In this document: one piece after another, positions 26,492 through 34,853 of the stretch | Numbering within the stretch: position 1 is the stretch's first letter | How the letters are laid out: each line of letters starts with the position of its first letter | DNA from: CAYWXV01 sp964462535 | Lineage (GTDB): Bacteria > Bacteroidota > Ignavibacteria > OLB7 | Reading direction: 5' to 3' | Assembly (NCBI GenBank): GCA_964462535.1 | Contig: CAYWXV010000002.1 | Location: forward strand, 124,001-188,000 | DNA length: 64,000 bases | Notes under the pieces: model-generated | Databases searched by the model: none | Seen by the model: the letters and a program-made list of their open reading frames with translations, nothing else | Told to the model about the DNA's origin: nothing | Position numbers and translations under genes: made by a program

Positions 26492-27631
26492 CTACTTGGC
26501 GGGCACGGCGAACGTCATCCAGGCTCCCACGATAAGCACGAGTGCAAAACCAATCGGTAGAAAGATTTTCCAACAGAGCGTCATTAATTGGTCCACACGA
26601 AAACGTGGCAACGTCCAGCGAAGCAGAATCTGCAAGAGCACCAACGCAAGCGTCTTCGACACGAACCAAATCAGCCCTTCGACGGCAAACCATGTCGGCG
26701 AGTTCAATCCAAGATAGTCCACCACGAAGCGGGGCGAAGGGGGAAGCCATCCGCCAAGAAAAATCGTCGTTGCAACAGCGCACACCACAAACATGTTGGC
26801 GTACTCTGCCAAATAAAACACCGCATACTTCATGGCGCTGTACTCGGTGTTGTAGCCGGACACCAACTCGGATTCTGCCTCGGGAATATCAAACGGGACT
26901 CGATTAGTTTCTGCGAGACCGCAGATATAGAAGATTACCCCGGCCAGAATCATGACAGGAGCAAGCAGCAAGCTCCATGGAGTTCCCGCCACGGCCACTT
27001 CCGTGCCCGTCATCAAGTCCGTCACCATACTCCCCTTCGGTCCGCCCAATACATACCAATTCCATATTCCACCCCCCTGCTGACGAATAATCTCCTGCAT
27101 TGATAGCGTGCCCGCCATCATCGCAACCGCCAAGACGATGAAGCCGGCAGGAAGCTCATAGGAGATTATCTGTGCAACGCTTCGTACGCCTCCGAGGAGC
27201 GTGTACTTGTTGTTCGACGCCCATCCGGCCATGAAAATGCCAATGACGGCCAGAGCACCAACGGCCAGAATATAGAACAGGCCCACATCGAGGTCCGCCG
27301 CGATGTAGAGTGGGCTGAATGGGACAACCGCGAAAGCAGCAAAGGCCCCGACGAATACAATGAATGGCGAAAGCTGGTAGAGCCAGCGATCCGCGAGCGC
27401 TGGGCGGAGTGACTCCTTTTGAAGGAGCTTGAGAATGTCAGCGAGCGGCTGAAGCACACCGTACGGACCGGCCTCCATGGGACCGACTCGATGCTGCATC
27501 CAAGCGGATATCTTGATCTCGCCGAGAATAACGACAAGGGCGTAGCCCAAAATGAAGACGAGGGGCAGCGCACAGAGCAAGGTGTACGCTACCAGATTCG
27601 GTCCCAGGATCGTTGTCAGGAAGTCTTCCAT
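26492..27631 (-). CDS. nuoH: NADH-quinone oxidoreductase subunit H
   Basis: 379 residues, eight TM helices. It forms the quinone-binding chamber where the peripheral arm meets the membrane arm. Characteristic segments are the first cytosolic loop AWMQHRVGPMEAGPYGVLQPLADILKL (broken here at the family-conserved GP), NKYTLLGGVRSVAQIISYELP, and ETNRVPFDIPEAESELVSGYNTEY. The order D-H-I is typical of the 11-subunit type, which has no nuoG. Confidence 0.97.
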   Translation of the reverse strand: MEDFLTTILGPNLVAYTLLCALPLVFILGYALVVILGEIKISAWMQHRVGPMEAGPYGVLQPLADILKLLQKESLRPALADRWLYQLSPFIVFVGAFAAFAVVPFSPLYIAADLDVGLFYILAVGALAVIGIFMAGWASNNKYTLLGGVRSVAQIISYELPAGFIVLAVAMMAGTLSMQEIIRQQGGGIWNWYVLGGPKGSMVTDLMTGTEVAVAGTPWSLLLAPVMILAGVIFYICGLAETNRVPFDIPEAESELVSGYNTEYSAMKYAVFYLAEYANMFVVCAVATTIFLGGWLPPSPRFVVDYLGLNSPTWFAVEGLIWFVSKTLALVLLQILLRWTLPRFRVDQLMTLCWKIFLPIGFALVLIVGAWMTFAVPAK

Positions 27632-27639
27632 TGAGCTCT

Positions 27640-28857
27640 TTACCTGTCTACCTCACCCATGACGAAGTCAATTGATCCCATGATCGCGATGAGATCGGCA
27701 ACGTAGTGTCCCCGCGACGCCTCCGCCATCACACTCAGGTTGACAAAACACGGAGGTTTGACTTTGACACGATAGGGATTACCGCCACCGTCCGAGACGA
27801 TGTGATAGCCAAGCTCTCCTTTCGACGTCTCCGTGCGGCTGTATATCTCTCCAACCGCGGGGCGGACTCTTCGCGGAACGTCCTTCTGAACGTCGCCCTC
27901 CATCATGGCCGGGTCTTGACGAATGTGCTCTACCGCCTGATCGATGATCCGCAGCGACTGCTCGATTTCTCTGACACGTACGATGTACCTGTTATAGCAG
28001 TCACCCACTACTGCCCCATCCTCGTCCGTACCCACCGGCACTTCGAATTCAAATCGATCGTAAATCGAGTATCGGTCATCCCGTCGAATATCCCATTTAA
28101 CTCCAGACGCACGAACCATCGGTCCACTCAATCCAAAATTGATTGCCACGTCTGCCGGTATTATCCCGATCCTCTTCGTTCTTCGAGCGAAAATGCTATT
28201 GCCCGTGAGGAGCCGGTTTACCTCGTCCATCGTTGTCTTGCACTGCTTGCTGAACGCTGCAACGTCATCTACAAAATTCGGATACACGTCGTGCGACAGC
28301 CCACCTATCCAGATGTAATTGTACAAGAGCCGGGCACCGCAAAGTCTCTCAAAAATATTCAGGATCAGTTCGCGATCGCGAAAACAATACAGGAACGGGG
28401 TAAAAGCACCTACGTCCAGACCATATGTGCCGATGCCTCCGACCAGGTGGGAGGCAATTCGATTCAACTCCCCCACGATCACGCGAACGTACTCTACCTT
28501 TTCCGAAACCCGAATCCCAAGCAATTCCTCCACGGCAAGAGCATATCCCCAATCGTTGTTCATCGCTCCCAGGTAATCCATTCGGTCGCAGTAGGGGATT
28601 ACTTGCGGGTAGCTCATGGCCTCACAGTGCTTTTCAAAGCAGCGGTGAAGGTATCCGAGGTACGGGATGACATCAACAATCTGCTCGCCGTCCAGGATCA
28701 GCTCGACACGGAATACGCCGTGCGTCGAAGGATGCTGCGGCCCCATATTGAGGACCATTTCCTCCGTCCGAAGCGTTCTCGAGCGTCGAAGGGAGTCGAC
28801 TTCGGCTGGGTCAACGTTCGGTATACTAGAGATAATATCCATAGGAGTACGCATCAT
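27640..28857 (-). CDS. nuoD: NADH-quinone oxidoreductase subunit D
   Basis: 405 residues, the 49-kDa subunit of the quinone site. The N-terminal hallmark MGPQHPSTHGVFRVEL is present, with DYLGAMNNDWGYALAVE. The C-terminal ending is DFVMGEVDR. It is a separate gene, not fused to nuoC as in some Bacteroidota. The start overlaps the stop of the small membrane-protein gene by 4 nt (ATGA). Confidence 0.97.
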   Translation of the reverse strand: MMRTPMDIISSIPNVDPAEVDSLRRSRTLRTEEMVLNMGPQHPSTHGVFRVELILDGEQIVDVIPYLGYLHRCFEKHCEAMSYPQVIPYCDRMDYLGAMNNDWGYALAVEELLGIRVSEKVEYVRVIVGELNRIASHLVGGIGTYGLDVGAFTPFLYCFRDRELILNIFERLCGARLLYNYIWIGGLSHDVYPNFVDDVAAFSKQCKTTMDEVNRLLTGNSIFARRTKRIGIIPADVAINFGLSGPMVRASGVKWDIRRDDRYSIYDRFEFEVPVGTDEDGAVVGDCYNRYIVRVREIEQSLRIIDQAVEHIRQDPAMMEGDVQKDVPRRVRPAVGEIYSRTETSKGELGYHIVSDGGGNPYRVKVKPPCFVNLSVMAEASRGHYVADLIAIMGSIDFVMGEVDR

Positions 28858-29141
28858 TCATCATTCTTTGATTGCAGGCGCGCTCTGTCGGCTGGATGCA
28901 CGAGTTCCTCATCTTCGAGATCTCCTTCGATCAGGGCGGTGATCTTGCGGTGGAAGTGAAAATAGGCGACAACGGAGCCGACCGCCGCCACCATGGCGAT
29001 TCCCGCCGCCAGGAGCAGCAGATACCCCCGGTCACCCCCCTTCGACTCGTAGAAAAAATAGATGACGATGAAGACCAGGGAGACGGCAGCGTTGCCGGCC
29101 GCAAGATTCAGAAATAGAGTAGCTGGGTTCTTTGCTGCCAC
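28854..29141 (-). CDS. Small two-TM protein between nuoC and nuoD
   Basis: 95 residues from GTG 29141 (MAAKNPATLFLNLAAGN). The two hydrophobic helices, AAVSLVFIVIYFFY and LLLLAAGIAMVAAVGSVVAYFHF, are separated by a short polar turn ESKGGDRG. The C-terminus is charged (DLEDEELVHPADRARLQSKNDE) and probably cytoplasmic. It overlaps nuoD by 4 nt and lies 12 nt behind nuoC, so it is translated with them. I do not recognise the family. A complex I accessory or assembly role is only a guess from position. Confidence 0.7.
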   Translation of the reverse strand: MAAKNPATLFLNLAAGNAAVSLVFIVIYFFYESKGGDRGYLLLLAAGIAMVAAVGSVVAYFHFHRKITALIEGDLEDEELVHPADRARLQSKNDE

Positions 29142-29153
29142 GAGGTTATCGAT

Positions 29154-29708
29154 CTAAGAGGTTGGTCCCTTGGGCGGGTCGTACGGAACGCGCATCCCGT
29201 TGTAGTACTCGGGGGTGGCATAATCTTTTCTCAGGGGGTATCCCACCCAGTCTTCGGGAAGGAGGATTCGGCGGAGGTCGGGGTGGTCGTCAAACACGAC
29301 GCCGTACATATCGAACGCTTCTCGCTCGTGCCATTCAGCCGTTCGCCAGACGCGACTCACGCTGGGAACGTGCGGGTCGTCGAGCGGAACGGAAACCCGA
29401 AGGGCACAGCGGTGAATTGTGCGCCAGAGGTCGCCGTCCGGATGGAGCGCGGAAAGCTGATATGACACCGCGAGCACGTCCGGCTCCCCCTTCAAGGGAC
29501 GCAGATCGAGTCCCGTGAGCACGTTGAGCATGTTGAAGAGATAGCGCGGCTCGTCGCGCAGGTAGATCGACACGTCGCGGATCCATGTTCGGTCCACCTC
29601 GATGAATGGCGTGCCCGTGTCCGGTGGCGCTTGTCGGAGGGGACCAACCATATCGCCGAATGCGGCCTGAAGGTCCGCATGGATATCACCGATGAGAACG
29701 GTGTTCAC
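29154..29708 (-). CDS. nuoC: NADH-quinone oxidoreductase subunit C
   Basis: 184 residues, the 30-kDa subunit of the connecting module. The signature WHEREAFDMYGVVFDDHPDLRRILLP is split here at residues 128-153 and is followed by GYPLRKDY. It overlaps the nuoB stop by 4 nt (ATGA). Confidence 0.96.
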   Translation of the reverse strand: MNTVLIGDIHADLQAAFGDMVGPLRQAPPDTGTPFIEVDRTWIRDVSIYLRDEPRYLFNMLNVLTGLDLRPLKGEPDVLAVSYQLSALHPDGDLWRTIHRCALRVSVPLDDPHVPSVSRVWRTAEWHEREAFDMYGVVFDDHPDLRRILLPEDWVGYPLRKDYATPEYYNGMRVPYDPPKGPTS

Positions 29709-30244
29709 GCCGCCTCCCGCTCGTTCGTCGTCTGTGTGTCACGTGGTGTTCCCACGAATCTCTCCTGGCGCACCTTATCTCGGAGGCGGATCAGACCCTC
29801 CAGTAGCGCCTCCGGTCTGGGAGGGCACCCGGGAACGTAGACGTCGACCGGAATGACTCGGTCAACGCCTTTCAAGACATGATATCCATGCTCCCAGTAC
29901 GGTCCGCCGCAGTTGGCGCAACTCCCCATCGAGATGACATACTTCGGGTCGGGCATCTGCTCGTACAATCGCTTGACTCGGGATGCCATTTTCAACGTCA
30001 CCGTCCCGGAGATTATGATGACATCGGAGTGTCGCGGGCTTGGGCGCGGAATGACCCCGAATCGCATCATGTCAAAGTTGGAGGCGTTGGCCGCCATGAA
30101 TTCGATTGCGCAGCACGCGAGGCCGAAACCCATCTGCCAGATCGAACTCAGCCTACCCCAGTTCAACAATGACTCCACCGAACTAAGGACCACCGACCCC
30201 GACTCAAACGAGGTTGACGGACCGAGGTTATTTAGTAGTCCCAT
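29705..30244 (-). CDS. nuoB: NADH-quinone oxidoreductase subunit B
   Basis: 179 residues from the ATG at 30242-30244 (MGLLNNLGPSTSFESG). The 78 in-frame codons upstream lack family character and are excluded. It binds the terminal cluster N2: the tandem cysteines are in GLACCAIEFM, the third in GSCANCGG and the fourth in VPGCPPRPEALLEGL. The C-terminal residues overlap nuoC. The 113-nt gap to nuoA contains nothing recognisable. Confidence 0.97.
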   Translation of the reverse strand: MGLLNNLGPSTSFESGSVVLSSVESLLNWGRLSSIWQMGFGLACCAIEFMAANASNFDMMRFGVIPRPSPRHSDVIIISGTVTLKMASRVKRLYEQMPDPKYVISMGSCANCGGPYWEHGYHVLKGVDRVIPVDVYVPGCPPRPEALLEGLIRLRDKVRQERFVGTPRDTQTTNEREAA

Positions 30245-30357
30245 TGGGTTGAGTGTTGATTCTTTAATTCGGATTCGTCTGCTGGCCAGAAGGTGCCATC
30301 CGTCTTTCCCACCACCGATAGGACACGAGCATTCAGCCGCGCGGCGCCGCCTGTGTC

Positions 30358-30804
30358 TCAGGCGTCGACCTCGGCGGGCTCCGCCCTGCGGAACCGCGGC
30401 TTGTCGTGTGTGATCAGTCTGTCGAGCGAGGGTACGATCGGTCCACTGGTTGCCCACGTGAGATCCCCCTTCTTCCAAAGCCAGAAGTCACCCACAAGCA
30501 GGGCGAGGATGAAGATGGATCCAAGCCAAAACGCTGGCTGACCGAGTTCGCGGTACACTGTCGCCCACGGAAAGAGGAGGACGAATTCCAGATCGAACAG
30601 AAGGAAGGCGAGTGCGATGACGTAGAAGCGGATGTTGAAGCGAACGTGGGCGCGCCCCTCGGGGTCTTCGCCGCATTCATAGAGGGCGATCTTTTCGGGG
30701 GTAGGGCGATTTGGACGCAACAACCAGTTGGTGATCAGACCACCGGCAACGAAGACAACGCCAAGCAGAAAGAAGATGAATACCTTGCCAAACTCAGTGA
30801 GCAT
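30358..30804 (-). CDS. nuoA: NADH-quinone oxidoreductase subunit A, first gene of the nuo run
   Basis: 148 residues, three TM helices. The conserved loop ALYECGEDPEGRAHVRFN and the acidic TM2 motif LFDLEFVLLFPWA are present. The C-terminal tail of about 25 residues after TM3 is Pro/Arg-rich. nuoE, nuoF and nuoG are absent from the cluster, so this complex I has no encoded NADH-dehydrogenase module here. Confidence 0.96.
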   Translation of the reverse strand: MLTEFGKVFIFFLLGVVFVAGGLITNWLLRPNRPTPEKIALYECGEDPEGRAHVRFNIRFYVIALAFLLFDLEFVLLFPWATVYRELGQPAFWLGSIFILALLVGDFWLWKKGDLTWATSGPIVPSLDRLITHDKPRFRRAEPAEVDA

Positions 30805-30889
30805 GGCGGATTCCTTGTACGGTGAGGAGGGACGCTCATTCCCGCGTCCGGCTGTGGAGTGGGGGGCCGGGGCGGCTAGAGATGCGGCG

Positions 30890-30920
30890 CAATAATACTA
30901 CGGGTGTGTTGCATATGAAA
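30890..30920 (-). promoter_or_regulatory. Candidate promoter of the nuo operon
   Basis: On the minus strand TTT (30920-30918), a 20-nt spacer and TATTATTG (30897-30890) give a weak match to TTG-N20-TAnnTTTG, with one mismatch in each half. It overlaps the tail of the upstream rpsA terminator. Confidence 0.3.
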
Positions 30921-30950
30921 GCCCGAAGCGATAGATAATCGCTTCGGGCT
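30920..30950 (-). terminator. Intrinsic terminator downstream of rpsA
   Basis: Perfect 12-bp stem, AGCCCGAAGCGA (30920-30931) with TCGCTTCGGGCT (30939-30950), and a 7-nt loop. On the minus strand it lies 45 nt past the rpsA stop and is followed by TTTCATAT. Confidence 0.7.
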
Positions 30951-30994
30951 CATTTGTTCCAATCTACTGTTCGGGCTTGGTGTCCGATCGAGCA

Positions 30995-32821
30995 CTATGC
31001 CTCGGCTTCGTCTTCGCCCGAGGGGACCGGCTCCGGGTTCTCTTCCATGGGCTCCATCGGTGGAGGCTCTATCTCCTCGACACCCGGAGGTGCCGACTGT
31101 GGCACCGGATGGAGACGGTAGTATTCCTCGTGCGCTTCCGGTCCCTTCGCCTTGAGCGACTCAACAACCGACAGGACGATCTTCTTGGCATCCTTGTCGA
31201 ACTCGATGACCTTTAGAGGCAGATTGTCACCTACGCGGAAATATGTCGCGATACTCTTGACGGGAGCGAACGCGAGTTGCGATGTCGGGACGAACCCATC
31301 CACTCCATGGGGAAGCTCCACCACGACTCCCTTGTCAGTGATGCGAACCACTTTACCCTCCGTCTCCTGCCCCACACGGTACTCGTCGCTGAACTCGTCC
31401 CACGGATTGATGGTGACCTGCTTGTGACCCAGGGAAATTCGCCGTTGCGCAGCATCAATAGAGAGGATAATGACCTGCAGTTCCTGTCCCTTCTTCACCA
31501 TCTCCCCTGGATGACGCAGCTTCTTTGTCCAGCTCAGATCGCTGATGTGGACCAGACCGTCAACACCCGGCTCCAACTCGACGAACACGCCGAAGTTGGC
31601 AATGTTCCGAACGATGCCTGTGTGAACAGATCCCACCGGGTAGGTAGTCAACAGAGCATCCCACGGATCGGGATCCAGCTGCTTCATACCGAGCGAAATC
31701 TTCTTCTCATCCTTGTCGATATTCAGCACCTGCACTTCGACCATCTGACCAAGCGAGACGATCTGCGATGGATGCTTGACATGCTGCGTCCACGACATTT
31801 CCGAGATGTGAATCAGACCCTCGATTCCCTTTTCGAGTTCGACGAATGCACCGTAGTCGGTTAGTGAGACGATCTTCCCCGTCACACGACCGCCGACCTG
31901 AATCTTCTCGTCTATCGTATCCCACGGATGCGGGGTCAGCTGCTTCAGACCAAGCGAGATGCGGCGGCGCTCCTCGTCAAAGTCAAGGACAACAACCTGA
32001 ATCGTCTCATCCAGCTTGACAACCTCTGACGGATGCGTGACGCGACCCCAGGAGAGGTCCGTGATGTGAACAAGGCCATCCACGCCACCAAGGTCTACAA
32101 AGACGCCAAAGTCGGTTATTGCTTTCACGATACCCTCGAGAACGAGCCCCTTTTCAAGCTTGGAGAGGATCTCTTCACGCTGGCCGGCGAGGTTCTCTTC
32201 GAGGAGGACCTTGTGCGAGACAACGACGTTCTCGTTCGGGTGGTTGATCTTTACGATGCGTATGTCGAGCTCGCGACCGATGAGAGCGTCAAAGTCTCGA
32301 ACCGGCCGGACGTCGACCTGCGAGCCGGGGAGAAAGGCCTCGACGCCCATGAGATCGACGACAAGCCCGCCCTTGATGCGACGGACGACAGTGGCCGTCA
32401 GAACCTCCTGCGTATCGTAGCCCTTGATGATGCGCTCCCATACGCGCATGAAGTCAGCGCGCTTTCGGCTAAGGATCAGCTTGCCGTCTGAGTCCTCGAC
32501 CTTCTCGAGGTAGACCTCGACTTCGTCACCAGGCTTCAGTTCGTCAATGTTGCTGAACTCGTTGCGGGGAACTACGCCCTCCGACTTGAAACCAATGTCA
32601 ATCGAGACCTCGTCGTCATTGATCTGGACGATGCGGCCCTTTACTATTTCATGCTCCGTGATTTCCCCCAGCGTCCCCTCGTACATCTTCATCAACTCGC
32701 CGTATTCCTGGGGAGTGTAGTCACTCTGGCGCTGGAACCGGGTCACCCGGCTCTTCTTCGAGTACTTCTTGTCGGCGTTGATGTCAAGCCCTACATCCTG
32801 AAGGGCGGTCTCCTCTGACAT
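30995..32821 (-). CDS. rpsA: 30S ribosomal protein S1
   Basis: 608 residues from the ATG at 32819-32821, chosen because AGGAG lies 8 nt upstream on the minus strand; the frame is open 8 codons further. Six S1 (OB-fold) repeats are recognisable, with four strong ones containing the pattern DFGVFVDLGGVDGLVHITDLSW (shown here as one example up to its first 20 residues: DFGVFVDLGGVDGLVHITDL). The C-terminal tail after residue 560 is Pro/Glu-rich and disordered. S1 loads structured mRNAs onto the 30S subunit; in Bacteroidota, which rarely use strong Shine-Dalgarno sites, it is likely central to initiation. It has its own terminator and a long leader. Confidence 0.96.
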   Translation of the reverse strand: MSEETALQDVGLDINADKKYSKKSRVTRFQRQSDYTPQEYGELMKMYEGTLGEITEHEIVKGRIVQINDDEVSIDIGFKSEGVVPRNEFSNIDELKPGDEVEVYLEKVEDSDGKLILSRKRADFMRVWERIIKGYDTQEVLTATVVRRIKGGLVVDLMGVEAFLPGSQVDVRPVRDFDALIGRELDIRIVKINHPNENVVVSHKVLLEENLAGQREEILSKLEKGLVLEGIVKAITDFGVFVDLGGVDGLVHITDLSWGRVTHPSEVVKLDETIQVVVLDFDEERRRISLGLKQLTPHPWDTIDEKIQVGGRVTGKIVSLTDYGAFVELEKGIEGLIHISEMSWTQHVKHPSQIVSLGQMVEVQVLNIDKDEKKISLGMKQLDPDPWDALLTTYPVGSVHTGIVRNIANFGVFVELEPGVDGLVHISDLSWTKKLRHPGEMVKKGQELQVIILSIDAAQRRISLGHKQVTINPWDEFSDEYRVGQETEGKVVRITDKGVVVELPHGVDGFVPTSQLAFAPVKSIATYFRVGDNLPLKVIEFDKDAKKIVLSVVESLKAKGPEAHEEYYRLHPVPQSAPPGVEEIEPPPMEPMEENPEPVPSGEDEAEA

Positions 32822-33185
32822 GACAGCTCCTGTCACTTGTGACACATACCCATGAGTCCCGACGCGGATTCTTCGGAATCAACTGAACGCGATTCGTGCT
32901 CGCTTGTGATGGATTTCGAAGAGAGGTGAAATACCTATCCGGCGACGGGCGCCGGCCAGCGGTTTCACGGTGCAATGCTTCGGACGGGCTGCGTACCGAG
33001 AGCACAACATCGTTGGAATATCCGTGGTCGGTGCTGTGTGTTCGTCGAACGGAATCGTACAGTCCTGAATCGACGCGCCACAACAAAGACGGGTAACAGT
33101 GCGGTTTTGAATGAACGGTATTGTTAGTGTAGGCAGCCCCTGTCAACACACGTCCCTGTGGGCAGGGTCAAATGAAGACAGACCG
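32822..33185 (-). other. Long non-coding leader of rpsA
   Basis: No credible gene lies between the rpsA start and the candidate promoter at 33186-33219; open frames here are short and without codon bias or domains. If that promoter is used, rpsA has a 5' untranslated leader of roughly 355 nt, long enough for autoregulatory structure such as E. coli S1 uses. A TTGACA at 33146-33141 on the minus strand is an alternative -35-like site but has no good partner. Confidence 0.4.
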
Positions 33186-33219
33186 CAAATGTAGCGAATT
33201 TAGCCCGGACGTGTCGCAA
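33186..33219 (-). promoter_or_regulatory. Candidate rpsA promoter
   Basis: Minus-strand TTG (33219-33217), a 23-nt spacer and TACATTTG (33193-33186). The -7 is a perfect TAnnTTTG; the spacer is 2-3 nt longer than usual. Confidence 0.4.
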
Positions 33220-33273
33220 CTCGCCCGTCGGCCTTCCACGGCCGTCACCCTTCGTTACCATGCACTCCTAAAC

Positions 33274-33286
33274 GCAAATCATTTGC
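33274..33286. promoter_or_regulatory. Perfect 6-1-6 palindrome, candidate Fur/Zur operator
   Basis: GCAAAT-C-ATTTGC centred 26 nt before the ATG of the Fur-family gene. Fur/Zur dimers bind A/T-rich palindromes with a single central base, so autoregulation is plausible. No second copy was seen in this window. Confidence 0.4.
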
Positions 33287-33305
33287 ATCATGGTACCTTG
33301 CACGC

Positions 33306-33746
33306 ATGGCGAGCATGGATGATATCCGCACCGTTCTTCGCGACCATCGCCTCCGGGTCACGGCAGCACGGGTGGGTGTCTACGCAACATTGGAGCGGAC
33401 AACGTGCCCAACGACGGCCGCAGACATCATGCATGCGCTAAAGGAAGAAGGGATCAGCGTCGATCTGGTGACTGTCTACAGGGCGCTGGACGCGCTCGAG
33501 CGCTCGGGTCTCGTGTCGAAGTCTGACCGGATGAAGGAGGGATGGCGGTACGTCACGCGTGCGGCCCAGCACACGCATGTGATCGTCTGCACCGTTTGTG
33601 GTACGTCGATGCCTATCGCCTCGTGCGAGCTCGAACGTTTCGAGCGGACGATAAGCCGATCCACCGGCTTCACGGACATTCGACACACGCTGCAATTCCA
33701 GGGTCGTTGCCCGGACTGCTCACGGGCCTCAGGCTTCTCGGACTAG
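33306..33746 (+). CDS. Fur-family metalloregulator (Fur/Zur/PerR type)
   Basis: 146 residues. The N-terminal winged helix has the typical AADIMHALKEEGISVDLVTVYRAL (recognition part VDLVTVYRAL). The dimerisation domain has HTHVIVCTVCG and, near the end, CPDC, the two CxxC pairs of the structural zinc site. The regulatory metal (Fe, Zn or peroxide sensing) cannot be fixed from sequence. The adjoining MerC-domain gene (5 nt downstream) and the A/T-rich palindrome favour Zur or Fur rather than PerR. It is divergent from rpsA. Confidence 0.88.
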   Translation: MASMDDIRTVLRDHRLRVTAARVGVYATLERTTCPTTAADIMHALKEEGISVDLVTVYRALDALERSGLVSKSDRMKEGWRYVTRAAQHTHVIVCTVCGTSMPIASCELERFERTISRSTGFTDIRHTLQFQGRCPDCSRASGFSD

Positions 33747-33751
33747 ATCCA

Positions 33752-34207
33752 ATGCGAAAGACATCCGTTCCATACTCCCCCGTCGTCGACCGACTAGGCA
33801 TTTCGGCCTCTACGCTGTGTGCCATTCACTGCCTGGCGCTCCCCCTTCTGATCAGCATTCTTCCCGCCATCGGCCTCGGGTTCTTCGTCGAAACGCCATT
33901 CGAAGGAGTCATGATCGCAACGTCGATCACGATTGCTGCCATCAGCCTCGGTTCATCCTGGAGACTGCATCGCCGATGGAATGCTCTGATGATGATGACC
34001 TCAGGCGCCCTGCTGTTGATCTTCAACTTCCTGGGACACGAGTCGCATGCCCCGGTCATCGAGACGCTCCATCCGTGGATCGCAGGTCTCGCAGGCCTGA
34101 TGATCGCGTCCGCGCACTGGATCAATCTGCGCATCTGCCGATCGTGCACAGCCTGTGACGTGCCATTGAGTTTGGCCGGGCCAAAGAATGGCCAACCAGG
34201 GCGCTGA
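33752..34207 (+). CDS. MerC-domain membrane protein
   Basis: 151 residues from the ATG at 33752; the longer frame overlaps the regulator gene and is excluded. Four hydrophobic helices are visible. The first includes STLCAIHCLALPLLISI with the CxxxC pair of MerC-type transporters. A second cysteine group (CRSCTAC) lies near the C-terminus. MerC-domain proteins move heavy metals or related ions across the inner membrane. Being coupled to a Fur-family regulator suggests metal homeostasis rather than mercury resistance, since no merA/merR is nearby. Confidence 0.75.
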   Translation: MRKTSVPYSPVVDRLGISASTLCAIHCLALPLLISILPAIGLGFFVETPFEGVMIATSITIAAISLGSSWRLHRRWNALMMMTSGALLLIFNFLGHESHAPVIETLHPWIAGLAGLMIASAHWINLRICRSCTACDVPLSLAGPKNGQPGR

Positions 34208-34319
34208 CCTCGTGAAGGGCGGCGGTCGGTGAAGGGATGGCCCTATCAAACCCTATCCGGCGTATCTTGTCGCCGTCCTTGCAAATGGTTTGATCGTCCA
34301 CAATTGAACGGAAGCTGTG

Positions 34320-34853
34320 ATGAGGTCCAACATCCCCGCTCCATCCTTCCCCCACATCCTGCTGATTATACTCACGCTGGGAACCGCTGGCTGCCTACCC
34401 GCGTCTCGCGTTCAACGGTCGTCAACGCCCGACGCGGTCTCAACTGAAGCAATTGAACGGACGCGAATCTCACCAGGCGTCTACGGATCCCGCTTGAAGG
34501 TCGTCAATGAAGCCGAGTCCTGGCTTGGTTCCCCGTATCTCTATGGTGGGATTACACGTGATGGTGTCGACTGTTCGGGATTCGTGAGAAACGTCTTCGC
34601 CTCAGCTGGTCAGTCCCTGCCACGTCAGTCGTCGGATCAGGCGAGTGTGGGAACCGAGGTTCCCATCCGCAACGGTCGTCCCGGCGACCTCGTCTTCTTC
34701 AATACATCAGGCGCGGGTGTTTCTCACGTCGGCATTCTGCTTGACTACCCGTCGTTCATCCACGCCTCGACGTCGAAAGGGGTTATCGTCAGTAGGCTGG
34801 ATGATGGGTACTACCGCGACAGATTGATGTTCGCCCGCGCTGTGCTACCGTAA
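34320..34853 (+). CDS. NlpC/P60-family lipoprotein (cell-wall endopeptidase)
   Basis: 177 residues from ATG 34320; a GTG one codon upstream is possible. The signal peptide has lipobox LGTAGC. The NlpC/P60 domain has catalytic Cys in DGVDCSGFV, His in GVSHVGILLD and the third polar residue His in FIHAS. Such enzymes cleave gamma-D-Glu-diamino acid bonds in peptidoglycan stems. The end overlaps the convergent pseudouridine synthase by 9 nt. Confidence 0.9.
   Translation: MRSNIPAPSFPHILLIILTLGTAGCLPASRVQRSSTPDAVSTEAIERTRISPGVYGSRLKVVNEAESWLGSPYLYGGITRDGVDCSGFVRNVFASAGQSLPRQSSDQASVGTEVPIRNGRPGDLVFFNTSGAGVSHVGILLDYPSFIHASTSKGVIVSRLDDGYYRDRLMFARAVLP

Noticed and set aside
27706..28959. 417-codon plus-strand frame antisense to nuoD
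   Set aside because: nuoD is certain, and the antisense translation has no family character.
32784..33149. 121-codon minus frame in the rpsA leader
   Set aside because: Ser/Arg-rich translation without codon preference, overlapping the rpsA start in another frame; treated as non-coding leader.
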